From the NCBI GenBank assembly GCA_001570385.1, contig BBYL01000015.1, positions 235,851 to 299,850 on the forward strand: a DNA stretch of 64,000 nucleotides. The letters run 5' to 3'. Source of the stretch: Microtetraspora glauca (GTDB lineage Bacteria > Actinomycetota > Actinomycetes > Streptosporangiales > Streptosporangiaceae). A program made the translations under genes and the position numbers. The number at the start of each line of letters is the position of its first letter. Positions within the stretch are counted from its first letter, which is position 1. Below the pieces are notes generated by a model, which had not been told where the DNA came from, searched no databases, and saw only the letters and a list, made by a program, of their open reading frames with translations. Positions 35,142 through 42,568 of this stretch are shown piece after piece.

Positions 35142-35759
35142 ATCAGCACCGAGCCCCGCATCAACGATCGTATCCGCGTGCCGGAGGTTCGCCTCGTCGG
35201 CCCGAACGGCGAGCAGGTCGGCATCGTCTCGATCGGCGATGCACTGAAGCTGGCCCAGGAGAGCGATCTCGACCTCGTCGAGGTCGCGGCGACGGCCAGG
35301 CCGCCCGTGTGCAAGCTCATGGACTACGGCAAGTTCAAGTACGAGTCGGCCATGAAGGCGCGCGAGGCCCGCCGCAACCAGGCGCACACGATCATCAAAG
35401 AGATCAAGCTCCGGCCGAAGATCGATCCGCACGACTACGAGACCAAGAAGGGTCACGTCGTGCGCTTCCTCAAGGCGGGCGACAAGGTCAAGGTCACGAT
35501 CATGTTCCGGGGCCGCGAGCAGTCCCGGCCGGAGCTGGGCTTCCGGCTGTTGCAGCGGCTCGCCGAGGACGTCACCGAGCTGGGTTTCGTGGAGTCACAG
35601 CCCAAGCAGGACGGCCGAAACATGATCATGGTGATCGGCCCGCACAAGAAGAAGGCCGAGGCCAAGGCCGAGAAGGCCGCCGCCAAGGCACAGCGCGGCT
35701 CAGAGTCAGCGGAGCAGGACGCCCCCCTCGGGGAGCAGGAGTCCGCGACCGCGGAGTGA
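35142..35759 (+). CDS. infC: Translation initiation factor IF-3 (non-canonical ATC start)
   Basis: 205 residues. IF3 binds the 30S subunit, prevents premature 50S joining and rejects wrong start codons. Both domains are present: N-domain (INDRIRVPEVRLVGPNGEQVG, KLMDYGKFKYE) and C-domain (EIKLRPKIDPHDYETKKGHV, GREQSRPELG), with a Lys/Ala-rich tail. Homologues begin ISTEPRIND, which here is encoded from an ATC at 35142, with GGAGG 4 bases upstream (35133-35137). There is no ATG, GTG or TTG in the right place. Rare AUU or AUC starts of infC are a known autoregulatory device, since IF3 discriminates against them. Confidence 0.93.
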   Translation: MSTEPRINDRIRVPEVRLVGPNGEQVGIVSIGDALKLAQESDLDLVEVAATARPPVCKLMDYGKFKYESAMKAREARRNQAHTIIKEIKLRPKIDPHDYETKKGHVVRFLKAGDKVKVTIMFRGREQSRPELGFRLLQRLAEDVTELGFVESQPKQDGRNMIMVIGPHKKKAEAKAEKAAAKAQRGSESAEQDAPLGEQESATAE

Positions 35760-35891
35760 CGCGCTCGTCTGAGTGATCAGACACGCATGGAGAAGCCGAG
35801 ACCGGGACGGTCTCGCAGAGCCAGGCATGTCGCCGGCTCGGGTTACCGGCCCGGGCCGTCGGCACGGACCAATGAGGGAGAGACGGCTGAG

Positions 35892-36086
35892 ATGCCGAAG
35901 ATGAAGACGCACAGCGGTGCGAAGAAGCGGTTCCGGGTGACCGGCTCCGGCAAGATCGTTCGCCGGCGGGCCAACCGGAAGCACCTTTTCGAGCACAAGC
36001 CGTCCACCCGCACGCGTCGGCTCGAGGGTGACGTCGTGATCAGCGACGCCGACGCCAAGAAGATCAAGAAGCTGCTCGCGAAGTAA
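35892..36086 (+). CDS. rpmI: 50S ribosomal protein L35
   Basis: 64 residues, full length. MPKMKTHSGAKKRFRVTGSGK and the arginine-rich RRRANRKHLFEHK segment are diagnostic of bL35. ATG with GAGGGAGAG 9 bases upstream. Lies 132 bases after infC and 24 before rplT in the conserved infC-rpmI-rplT operon. Confidence 0.97.
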   Translation: MPKMKTHSGAKKRFRVTGSGKIVRRRANRKHLFEHKPSTRTRRLEGDVVISDADAKKIKKLLAK

Positions 36087-36110
36087 CCGACCCCGGGGAG
36101 ACTGAACAAC

Positions 36111-36491
36111 ATGGCACGCGTGAAGCGGGCGCTCAACGCCAAGAAGAAGCGCAGGGTCGTCCTCGAGCGGGCGAGTGGCTATCGGGGTCAGCGGTCCAGG
36201 CTGTACCGCAAGGCCAAGGAGCAGATGCTCCACTCGATGACCTACGCGTACCGGGACCGCAAGGACAAGAAGGGCACCTTCCGGCGCCTGTGGATCCAGC
36301 GCATCAACGCGGCGGCCCGCGCGAACGGCATCACCTACAACCGGTTCATCCAGGGCCTGCGTCTCGCCGGCATCGAGGTGGACCGTAAGATCCTCGCCGA
36401 CCTCGCGGTGAACGACAGCCAGACCTTCGCCACGCTGGCCGAGGCCGCCAAGAAGGCTCTTCCGGCCGACGTGAACGCGCCGGTCGCCTGA
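36111..36491 (+). CDS. rplT: 50S ribosomal protein L20
   Basis: 126 residues, full length. MARVKRALNAKKKRRVVLERASGYRGQRSRLYRKAKEQ is the conserved basic rRNA-binding start; LWIQRINAAARANGITYNRFI and GIEVDRKILADLAV the globular part. L20 is an early 23S rRNA binder and in several bacteria represses its own operon by binding the mRNA leader, which may be relevant to the leader upstream of infC. A terminator follows 22 bases after the stop. Confidence 0.97.
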   Translation: MARVKRALNAKKKRRVVLERASGYRGQRSRLYRKAKEQMLHSMTYAYRDRKDKKGTFRRLWIQRINAAARANGITYNRFIQGLRLAGIEVDRKILADLAVNDSQTFATLAEAAKKALPADVNAPVA

Positions 36492-36512
36492 GTCGGGCAA
36501 TTCAATACTCGA

Positions 36513-36543
36513 GGGGCTCACCGGCATCCGGTGGGCCCCTTTT
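36513..36543 (+). terminator. Terminator after rplT
   Basis: GGGGCTCACCGG and CCGGTGGGCCCC pair with one mismatch around CAT, followed by TTTT. It ends the infC-rpmI-rplT unit; the methyltransferase gene starts 14 bases further on. Confidence 0.75.
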
Positions 36544-36556
36544 GACGGGGGAAGGC

Positions 36557-37396
36557 ATGGCCGGATCCGAGCTCACCAACATCAGGTCCCCGCGGGTCAA
36601 GGCCGCGCGGCGGCTGACCAAGCGCGCCTTCCGGGACCGCGACCGGGCCTTCCTGGCCGAGGGGCCGCAGGCCGTCCGTGAGGCCCTCACGCTCGACGGC
36701 GTGACGGTCGAACTGTTCGCCACGGCGGAGGCCGAGACCAGGCACGCCGACATCGTGGGCGCGGCGGCCGCCGCCGGGGTCCCCGTCTTCCGGGTCAGCG
36801 GCGAGGTCATGGCCGAGCTCGCCCAGACCGTCACCCCGCAGGGGTTGATGGCCGTCTGCCGGTTCGTCCACGTCCCGCTGTCCGAGGCGGTGCCGTCCAC
36901 CGCCCGGCTGGTCGCCCTCCTCGCCCACGTGCGCGATCCCGGCAACGCCGGCACCGTCCTGCGCACGGCCGACGCCGCCGGAGCCGACGCCGTCGTGTTC
37001 ACCGACGCCTCGGTCGATCCGTACAACGGCAAGTGCGTGAGGGCCAGCGCGGGCAGCCTGTTCCACCTTCCCGTCGCGACCGGCACCCCGGTGGCGCAGG
37101 CCGTACGGCAGGTGCGGGACGCCGGGCTGCGGATCCTCGCCGCGGACGGCACGGGCAAGGCGACCCTCGACGACGTGGATCTCGGCGCGCCCACGGCATG
37201 GCTCTTCGGCAACGAGGCGTGGGGGTTGCCCCCGGAGTTGCTCGAACTCGCCGACGAGGTGGTGCGGGTCCCGATCTACGGGCGGGCGGAGAGTCTCAAC
37301 CTCGCCACCGCCGCCGCCGTCTGCCTGTACGCCTCGGCCCGGGCCCAGCGGCAGACCTTACATCATGTGGAAGATCCATCTACTCCCGCGGTCTGA
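36557..37396 (+). CDS. SpoU/TrmH family RNA methyltransferase
   Basis: 279 residues. Two parts: an N-terminal substrate-binding domain (NIRSPRVKAARRLTKRAFRDRDRAFLAEG) and a SPOUT knot domain with the three SpoU motifs: LLAHVRDPGNAGTVLRTADAAG (motif 1), AWLFGNEAWGLP (motif 2) and VPIYGRAESLNLATAAAVCLY (motif 3, SAM-binding). Such enzymes 2'-O-methylate ribose in 23S rRNA or tRNA; the exact site is not predictable, although linkage to rplT is conserved. ATG at 36557 with GGGGG 5 bases upstream; a TTG at 36542 is possible. Confidence 0.9.
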   Translation: MAGSELTNIRSPRVKAARRLTKRAFRDRDRAFLAEGPQAVREALTLDGVTVELFATAEAETRHADIVGAAAAAGVPVFRVSGEVMAELAQTVTPQGLMAVCRFVHVPLSEAVPSTARLVALLAHVRDPGNAGTVLRTADAAGADAVVFTDASVDPYNGKCVRASAGSLFHLPVATGTPVAQAVRQVRDAGLRILAADGTGKATLDDVDLGAPTAWLFGNEAWGLPPELLELADEVVRVPIYGRAESLNLATAAAVCLYASARAQRQTLHHVEDPSTPAV

Positions 37397-37400
37397 CGCG

Positions 37401-37433
37401 GCCGACTAGAGCGGGAAACCCGCTATTGTCGGC
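37401..37433 (+). terminator. Composite hairpin between the methyltransferase and the sensor kinase
   Basis: GCCGAC/GTCGGC (outer) encloses AGCGGG/CCCGCT (inner, AAA loop) with 3-base internal bulges. It begins 4 bases after the methyltransferase stop. Confidence 0.5.
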
Positions 37434-37493
37434 CTTGGAGCACGCGCGGGTCCCCATCCGGCGGGCTTTCACAGGATCGAGGGAGGCGGTCTC

Positions 37494-38588
37494 GTGCGTG
37501 GTGAGGGCACTCCCCGGAGCGCCGGAGAACCGGCCGCCGGCGGGAGTGCGGACGTCTGTTCCGACGATCTCCCCGACGGGCTCGTCGTGGCCGACTCCGA
37601 AGGCGTGGTCCTGCTCGTCAACCGGGCCGCGGAACGGCTGACCGGAGTGACCCGCGGGACGGCGGTCGGCAAACACATCACCGACGCGTTGCCGTTACGC
37701 GACCCCGAGGGCCGAGACTGGTGGAAGTGCCTCGACCCGCACGGCGGCCTGGTCACCCGGACCCGCCAGCCCGAGCGCCCGATGCACCTGCCGGGACGCC
37801 AGGAGTTACTCGTCGCGGCTCGCCTGGTCCGCCGTCCCGAACGCGCCGGCCCGGTGATCCGCGTCGTCATCACGCTGAGGGACGCCTCGGCCCGGGCCCG
37901 CCTGGAGCGCAGCAGGGCCGACCTCGTCTCCACCGTCGCGCACGAACTCCGATCTCCGCTGACCAGCGTCAAGGGTTTCACCGCCACGCTGCTGGCCAAG
38001 TGGGAACGCTTCACCGACGCGCAGAAGCTCGTCATGCTGCAGACGGTCAACGCCGACGCCGACCGCGTCACCCGGTTGATCACCGACCTGCTCGACGTGT
38101 CCAGGATCGAGTCCGGACGGCTGGAGATCCACCGCCAGGTCGTGGACATCCCGGCGCGAGCCCGCAGGCTCATCGCGGGCAGGGTCGCGGCGGGCGAGTC
38201 CGCCGACCGGTTCCGGCTCGACGTGCGCGGCGAACTCCCCGAGACCTGGCTCGATCAGGACAAGATCGACCAGATTCTCGGCAACCTGCTGGAAAACGGG
38301 GTGCGCCACGGGCGCGGTACGGTGACGATAGTGGTCGAAGCCGTCGAATGGGGAGTGGCCGTGTCCGTGCGCGACCAAGGTGAGGGTGTCGCACCCGAGC
38401 TGGTCACGCGCGTCTTCCGGCAGTTCTGGCGCGGCAACGGCCGCAGGCGGGGCGGCACCGGCCTCGGCCTCTTCATCGTCAAGGGCCTGGTCGAGGCCCA
38501 CGGCGGCACCATCAGCGTGCAGCGCGCGCCCGGCGGCGGCGCGGAGTTCCGATTTACCGTGCCCACCGGGACCCCTGACTTCGCCTGA
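37494..38588 (+). CDS. PAS domain sensor histidine kinase (soluble)
   Basis: 364 residues, no membrane segment. PAS domain (about 25-135; LPDGLVVADSEGVVLLVNRAAERLTG), then HisKA with the phospho-acceptor histidine in VAHELRSPLTSVKGF (H150) and a HATPase_c domain with LGNLLENGVRHG (N box), VRDQGEGVAPE (G1) and GGTGLGLFIVKGLVEAHGG (G2). Autophosphorylates on H150; no response regulator gene is adjacent, so it is an orphan kinase. The place between the rRNA methyltransferase and pheS is the same in Streptomyces, pointing to a conserved but unknown role. GTG start with GGGAGGCGG upstream. Confidence 0.92.
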   Translation: MRGEGTPRSAGEPAAGGSADVCSDDLPDGLVVADSEGVVLLVNRAAERLTGVTRGTAVGKHITDALPLRDPEGRDWWKCLDPHGGLVTRTRQPERPMHLPGRQELLVAARLVRRPERAGPVIRVVITLRDASARARLERSRADLVSTVAHELRSPLTSVKGFTATLLAKWERFTDAQKLVMLQTVNADADRVTRLITDLLDVSRIESGRLEIHRQVVDIPARARRLIAGRVAAGESADRFRLDVRGELPETWLDQDKIDQILGNLLENGVRHGRGTVTIVVEAVEWGVAVSVRDQGEGVAPELVTRVFRQFWRGNGRRRGGTGLGLFIVKGLVEAHGGTISVQRAPGGGAEFRFTVPTGTPDFA

Positions 38589-38719
38589 TCTCAGAGCCGA
38601 CCTCAGACCCGGTGGGCCGACCGCGCCGGCGCCCCTGTCGCCGATCTTCGCGGGGGCGAATCTTGACGTTGGCGGCACTAGACTCGTGCACGCTTAAGCC
38701 CTGGATACGGAGCTCTCTC

Positions 38720-39820
38720 TTGTCGAACACCTATGACCCGGTCGAGGTGACGCCGCTGCACGCCGACGAGGTCGCGCGGGCACAGGCCGACGCCCTCGCC
38801 GCGATCGCCGCGGCGCGCGACCTCGACGAACTGAAGCAGGTACGTCTCGCGCACGCCGGCGACCGCTCGCCGATCGCGCTGGCCAACCGCGAGATCGGCG
38901 CGCTGCCGCCGCAGGCGCGGAGTGAGGCGGGCAAGCGCATCGGCGGCGCGCGCAAGGCCATCGGTCAGGCGCTCTCCGCCCGCCAGTCCGAGCTCGAGGC
39001 CGAGCGGGACGCGCGCGTCCTCGTCGAGGAGACCGTCGACGTCACCCTGCCGTGGGACCGCGGACCGCGTGGCGCCCGCCACCCGCTCACCACGCTGCAG
39101 GAGCGCGTCGCCGACGCGTTCGTCGCGATGGGCTACGAGGTGGCCGAGGGACCCGAGCTCGAAGGCGAGTGGTTCAACTTCGACGCGCTGAACATCGCGC
39201 CGGACCACCCCGCCCGCTCCGACCACGACACGTTCTTCGTCGAGAGCACCGCCTCGGGCAAGGTGCTGCGCACCCAGACGTCGCCGGTGCAGATCCGCGC
39301 GCTGCTGGCGCGCGACCTGCCGGTGTACGTCATCTCGCCGGGCAAGGTCTTCCGTACCGACGAGCTGGACGCCACCCACACCCCGGTGTTCCACCAGGTC
39401 GAGGGGCTCGCCGTCGACAAGGGGCTCACGATGGCCCACCTCAAGGGCACGCTGGACCGGTTCGCCGAGGTCATGTTCGGCGAGGGCATCACCACCCGGT
39501 TCCGGCCCAACTACTTCCCGTTCACCGAGCCGTCCGCCGAGATGGACCTGCGCTGCTTCGTCTGCCGCGGCGCGTCGGCCGTCCCGGGCAACCCGCCGTG
39601 CCGTACGTGCAAGTCGGAGGGCTGGATCGAGTGGGGCGGCTGCGGCATGGTCAACCCCCGCGTGCTGATCGCCTGCGGCGTCGACCCGTCGGTCTACTCG
39701 GGCTTCGCCTTCGGGATGGGCATCGAGCGCACCCTGATGTTCCGCAACAACGCCGAGGACATGCGTGACATGGTCGAGGGCGACATCCGCTTCACCCTGC
39801 CGTTCGGAATGGAGGTCTGA
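38720..39820 (+). CDS. pheS: Phenylalanyl-tRNA synthetase alpha subunit
   Basis: 366 residues. N-terminal coiled coil (about 10-95), then the class II catalytic core: HPLTTLQERVADAFVAMGYEVAEGPELEGEWFNFDALN, motif 2 SPGKVFRTDELDATHTPVFHQVEG, FRPNYFPFTEPSAEMD, motif 3 SGFAFGMGIERTLMFRN. Pairs with PheT as (alpha beta)2. The start is a TTG at 38720 with GGAG 7 bases upstream; homologues start close to the NTYDPVEV seen here and no in-frame ATG or GTG fits. Stop overlaps the pheT ATG by one base. Confidence 0.95.
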   Translation: MSNTYDPVEVTPLHADEVARAQADALAAIAAARDLDELKQVRLAHAGDRSPIALANREIGALPPQARSEAGKRIGGARKAIGQALSARQSELEAERDARVLVEETVDVTLPWDRGPRGARHPLTTLQERVADAFVAMGYEVAEGPELEGEWFNFDALNIAPDHPARSDHDTFFVESTASGKVLRTQTSPVQIRALLARDLPVYVISPGKVFRTDELDATHTPVFHQVEGLAVDKGLTMAHLKGTLDRFAEVMFGEGITTRFRPNYFPFTEPSAEMDLRCFVCRGASAVPGNPPCRTCKSEGWIEWGGCGMVNPRVLIACGVDPSVYSGFAFGMGIERTLMFRNNAEDMRDMVEGDIRFTLPFGMEV

Positions 39821-42381
39821 TGAAGGTCCCGCTTTCATGGCTGCGGGAGTACGTCGATCTCCCCGCCGTCACGGCCCAGGAGGTGGCGGACAAGCTCACC
39901 TCGGCCGGGCTCAAGCTTGAGGCGATCGCGTCCTACGGCCACGAGATCAAGAACGTGGTCGTCGGCCAGGTCGTCGTCATCGAGGAGCTCAGCGGCTTCA
40001 AGAAGCCGATCAGGCACTGCCTCGTCGAGGTGGGGGAGGCCGCGCCGCGCGAGATCGTGTGCGGCGCCACCAACTTCGCCGAGGGCGACGTCGTTCCCGT
40101 CGCGCTTCCCGGCGCGGTCCTGCCCGGGGGCTTCGAGATCGGCTCGCGCAAGACCTACGGGCGGCAGTCGGACGGCATGATCTGCTCGGAGGCCGAGCTC
40201 GGCATCGCCGAGTCCTCGCCGGGCATCCTGCTGCTTCCTCAGGACACGCCCCTCGGGACGGACGTCGTCGAGCTCCTCGGCCTCCGTGACGAGGTGCTGG
40301 AGCTGGAGATCACGCCGGACTGCGGATACGCGCTGTCGATCCGGGGCGTCGCCCGCGAGGCGGCCATCGCGTTCGGCGTGCCGTTCCGCGACCCGGCGGC
40401 GATCGAGCCGCCCGCCGCGCAGGGCGGCGCCCACCCGGCGTCGATCGGCGACCCGACGGCCTGCGACCGCTTCGTGCTGCGGTCGGTGACCGGCTTCGAC
40501 CCCGCCGCCGAGAGCCCGCTCTGGATGCGCGTACGGCTCGCCCGCGCCGGCATGCGACCCGTCTCGCTCGCCGTGGACGTCACGAACTACGTGATGCTGG
40601 AGCTGGGCCAGCCGCTGCACGCGTTCGACCGGTCCCGCCTGTCCGGCGAGATCGTCGTACGGCGGGCCAGGCCGGGGGAGACCCTCGAGACGCTCGACCA
40701 CGTGACGCGGAAGCTCCATGAGGAGGACATCCTCATCACCGACGACACGGGGCCGATCTCGATGGCCGGCACGATGGGCGGGCTCCACACCGAGATCTCC
40801 GACTCCTCGACCGACATCGTGATCGAGGCGGCGCACTTCTCGGCCACGGGCATCGCCAGGGAGTCCCGCAGGCACGACCTGGTCAGCGAGGCGTCCAAGC
40901 GGTTCGAGCGGGGCGTGGACCGGGAGCTGCCGCTGGCGGCGTCGTGGCGTGCCGTCCAGCTCCTGGTCGAGCTGGGCTCCGGCACCGCCGACCCGGGCGT
41001 CACGCACGCCGAGGTCGACGTGGCGCCGGTCCGGATCGTCATGCCCTCCGGCCACCCCGGGGGCGTCGCGGGCGTGCCGTACACGCGGGAGACGGTGATC
41101 CGCAGGCTGGAGCAGATCGGCTGCGTGGTCGCCGAAGGCGTGGTCGCCGAGGACGCCGTCTCCGGCGACGGCCAGGGCGTGGCCGCGACGGGCGTGGTGT
41201 CCAGCGGCGACCTGCGCGACAAGCTGGCCGTACGCGGAGACGACCCGCTCACGGTCACCCCGCCGTCCTGGCGGCCGGACCTCACGGACCCGAACGACCT
41301 GGCGGAGGAGGTCATCCGCCTCGAGGGATACGAGCACCTGCCCTCGGTGCTGCCCGCCGCCCCGGCAGGGGCGGGGCTGACAGAGGAGCAGCGGCTGCGC
41401 CGCAGGGTCGGCCGGGCGCTGGCCTACTCCGGCTACGTCGAGGTGCTGTGCTACCCGTTCATCGGGGTCCGCGACCTGGACAACCTGCAGCTTCCCACGC
41501 AGGACGCGCGCAGGCGGGCGACCCGGCTGGTCAACCCGCTCAGCGAGGACGAGCCGCTCATGCGGACCACCCTCCTGCCCGGCCTGCTGAAGACGCTGGT
41601 CCGGAACGTGGGCCGCGGCTTCGGTGACGTGGCCCTGTTCGAGACGGGTCTCGTCTACCGGCCGGAGCCGGACGCTCCGGCCACGGCGCCGGTGCTGCCG
41701 GTCGACCGTATGCCGACCGCGGAGGAGCTGGCGCTGATCCAGACCGCGCTGCCCCGGCAGCCGGTCCGCGTCGCCGTGGTGCTGGCCGGTGAGTTCGAGC
41801 GGTCCGGCTGGTGGGGCGAGGGCCGTCAGGCGTCCTGGGCGGACGCCGTGGAGGCGGCCCGCGTCGTGGCCCGCGAGGCCGGGATCGAGCTGGACGTCCG
41901 CGCCGACCGGCACGAGCCCTGGCATCCCGGCCGGTGCGCCGCGCTGTACGCGGGCGACGTGCTCGTCGGGCACGCCGGTGAGCTGCACCCGCGCGTCGTC
42001 GAGGCGTACGGCCTGCCGCCGCGTACCGCCGCGATGGAGCTGGAGCTGTCGCTGCTGTCCCCGCAGGGGCCGGTGCAGGCGCCCGCCGTGTCCGCGTACC
42101 CCGTGGCCACGCAGGACGTCGCGCTGATCGTCCCCGTCACGGTCACCGTGGCGGAGGTCGAGGCCGCGCTGCGCGAGGGAGCGGGTGAGCTGCTGGAGTC
42201 CGTCCGGCTGTTCGACGTGTACACGGGCGAGCAGGTGGGCGAGGGCCACAAGTCCCTGGCGTACTCGCTGCGCTTCCGCGCTCCGGACCGCACGCTCACG
42301 GTGGAGGAGACCACCGCGGCCCGCGACGCGGCGGTGGCGCTCGCGGGCGAGCGGACCGGAGCCCAGCTCCGCGGCGCCTGA
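39820..42381 (+). CDS. pheT: Phenylalanyl-tRNA synthetase beta subunit
   Basis: 853 residues. MKVPLSWLREYVDLP start, tRNA-binding OB domain (about 40-150), B3/B4 editing domain (VTNYVMLELGQPLHAFD, GTMGGLHTEISDSSTDIVIEAAHF), B5 domain, catalytic-like domain and C-terminal anticodon-binding FDX-ACB fold (YPVATQDVALIVPVTVTVAEVE). A Val/Ala/Gly/Asp-rich stretch at about 437-475 (with VVAEGVVAEDAVSGDGQG) interrupts B5 and looks like a lineage-specific insertion. Co-translated with pheS. In Streptomyces argC follows; here an 8.7-kb block intervenes. Confidence 0.95.
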   Translation: MKVPLSWLREYVDLPAVTAQEVADKLTSAGLKLEAIASYGHEIKNVVVGQVVVIEELSGFKKPIRHCLVEVGEAAPREIVCGATNFAEGDVVPVALPGAVLPGGFEIGSRKTYGRQSDGMICSEAELGIAESSPGILLLPQDTPLGTDVVELLGLRDEVLELEITPDCGYALSIRGVAREAAIAFGVPFRDPAAIEPPAAQGGAHPASIGDPTACDRFVLRSVTGFDPAAESPLWMRVRLARAGMRPVSLAVDVTNYVMLELGQPLHAFDRSRLSGEIVVRRARPGETLETLDHVTRKLHEEDILITDDTGPISMAGTMGGLHTEISDSSTDIVIEAAHFSATGIARESRRHDLVSEASKRFERGVDRELPLAASWRAVQLLVELGSGTADPGVTHAEVDVAPVRIVMPSGHPGGVAGVPYTRETVIRRLEQIGCVVAEGVVAEDAVSGDGQGVAATGVVSSGDLRDKLAVRGDDPLTVTPPSWRPDLTDPNDLAEEVIRLEGYEHLPSVLPAAPAGAGLTEEQRLRRRVGRALAYSGYVEVLCYPFIGVRDLDNLQLPTQDARRRATRLVNPLSEDEPLMRTTLLPGLLKTLVRNVGRGFGDVALFETGLVYRPEPDAPATAPVLPVDRMPTAEELALIQTALPRQPVRVAVVLAGEFERSGWWGEGRQASWADAVEAARVVAREAGIELDVRADRHEPWHPGRCAALYAGDVLVGHAGELHPRVVEAYGLPPRTAAMELELSLLSPQGPVQAPAVSAYPVATQDVALIVPVTVTVAEVEAALREGAGELLESVRLFDVYTGEQVGEGHKSLAYSLRFRAPDRTLTVEETTAARDAAVALAGERTGAQLRGA

Positions 42382-42395
42382 ACCGAGTCACCTCT

Positions 42396-42434
42396 GGCGA
42401 TGCCCGCCCGGCCCCGAGCCGGGCGGGCATCGCC
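42396..42434 (+). terminator. Terminator after pheT
   Basis: Perfect 17-base stem (GGCGATGCCCGCCCGGC with its complement) and a 5-base loop, 14 bases after the pheT stop. No T-tract. Confidence 0.75.
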
Positions 42435-42568
42435 GTGTTCGGGAGCCGAAACTCGCCCATTGATGCAGGGGTTACCAACGGGTATCGTCCAGAGCTGAGC
42501 AGCCCTCATATTCGTGCGCGCGAATGTCACCCCTCACCCTCCGGCTTCTCGCGAAGGGAAGTTCCCCC

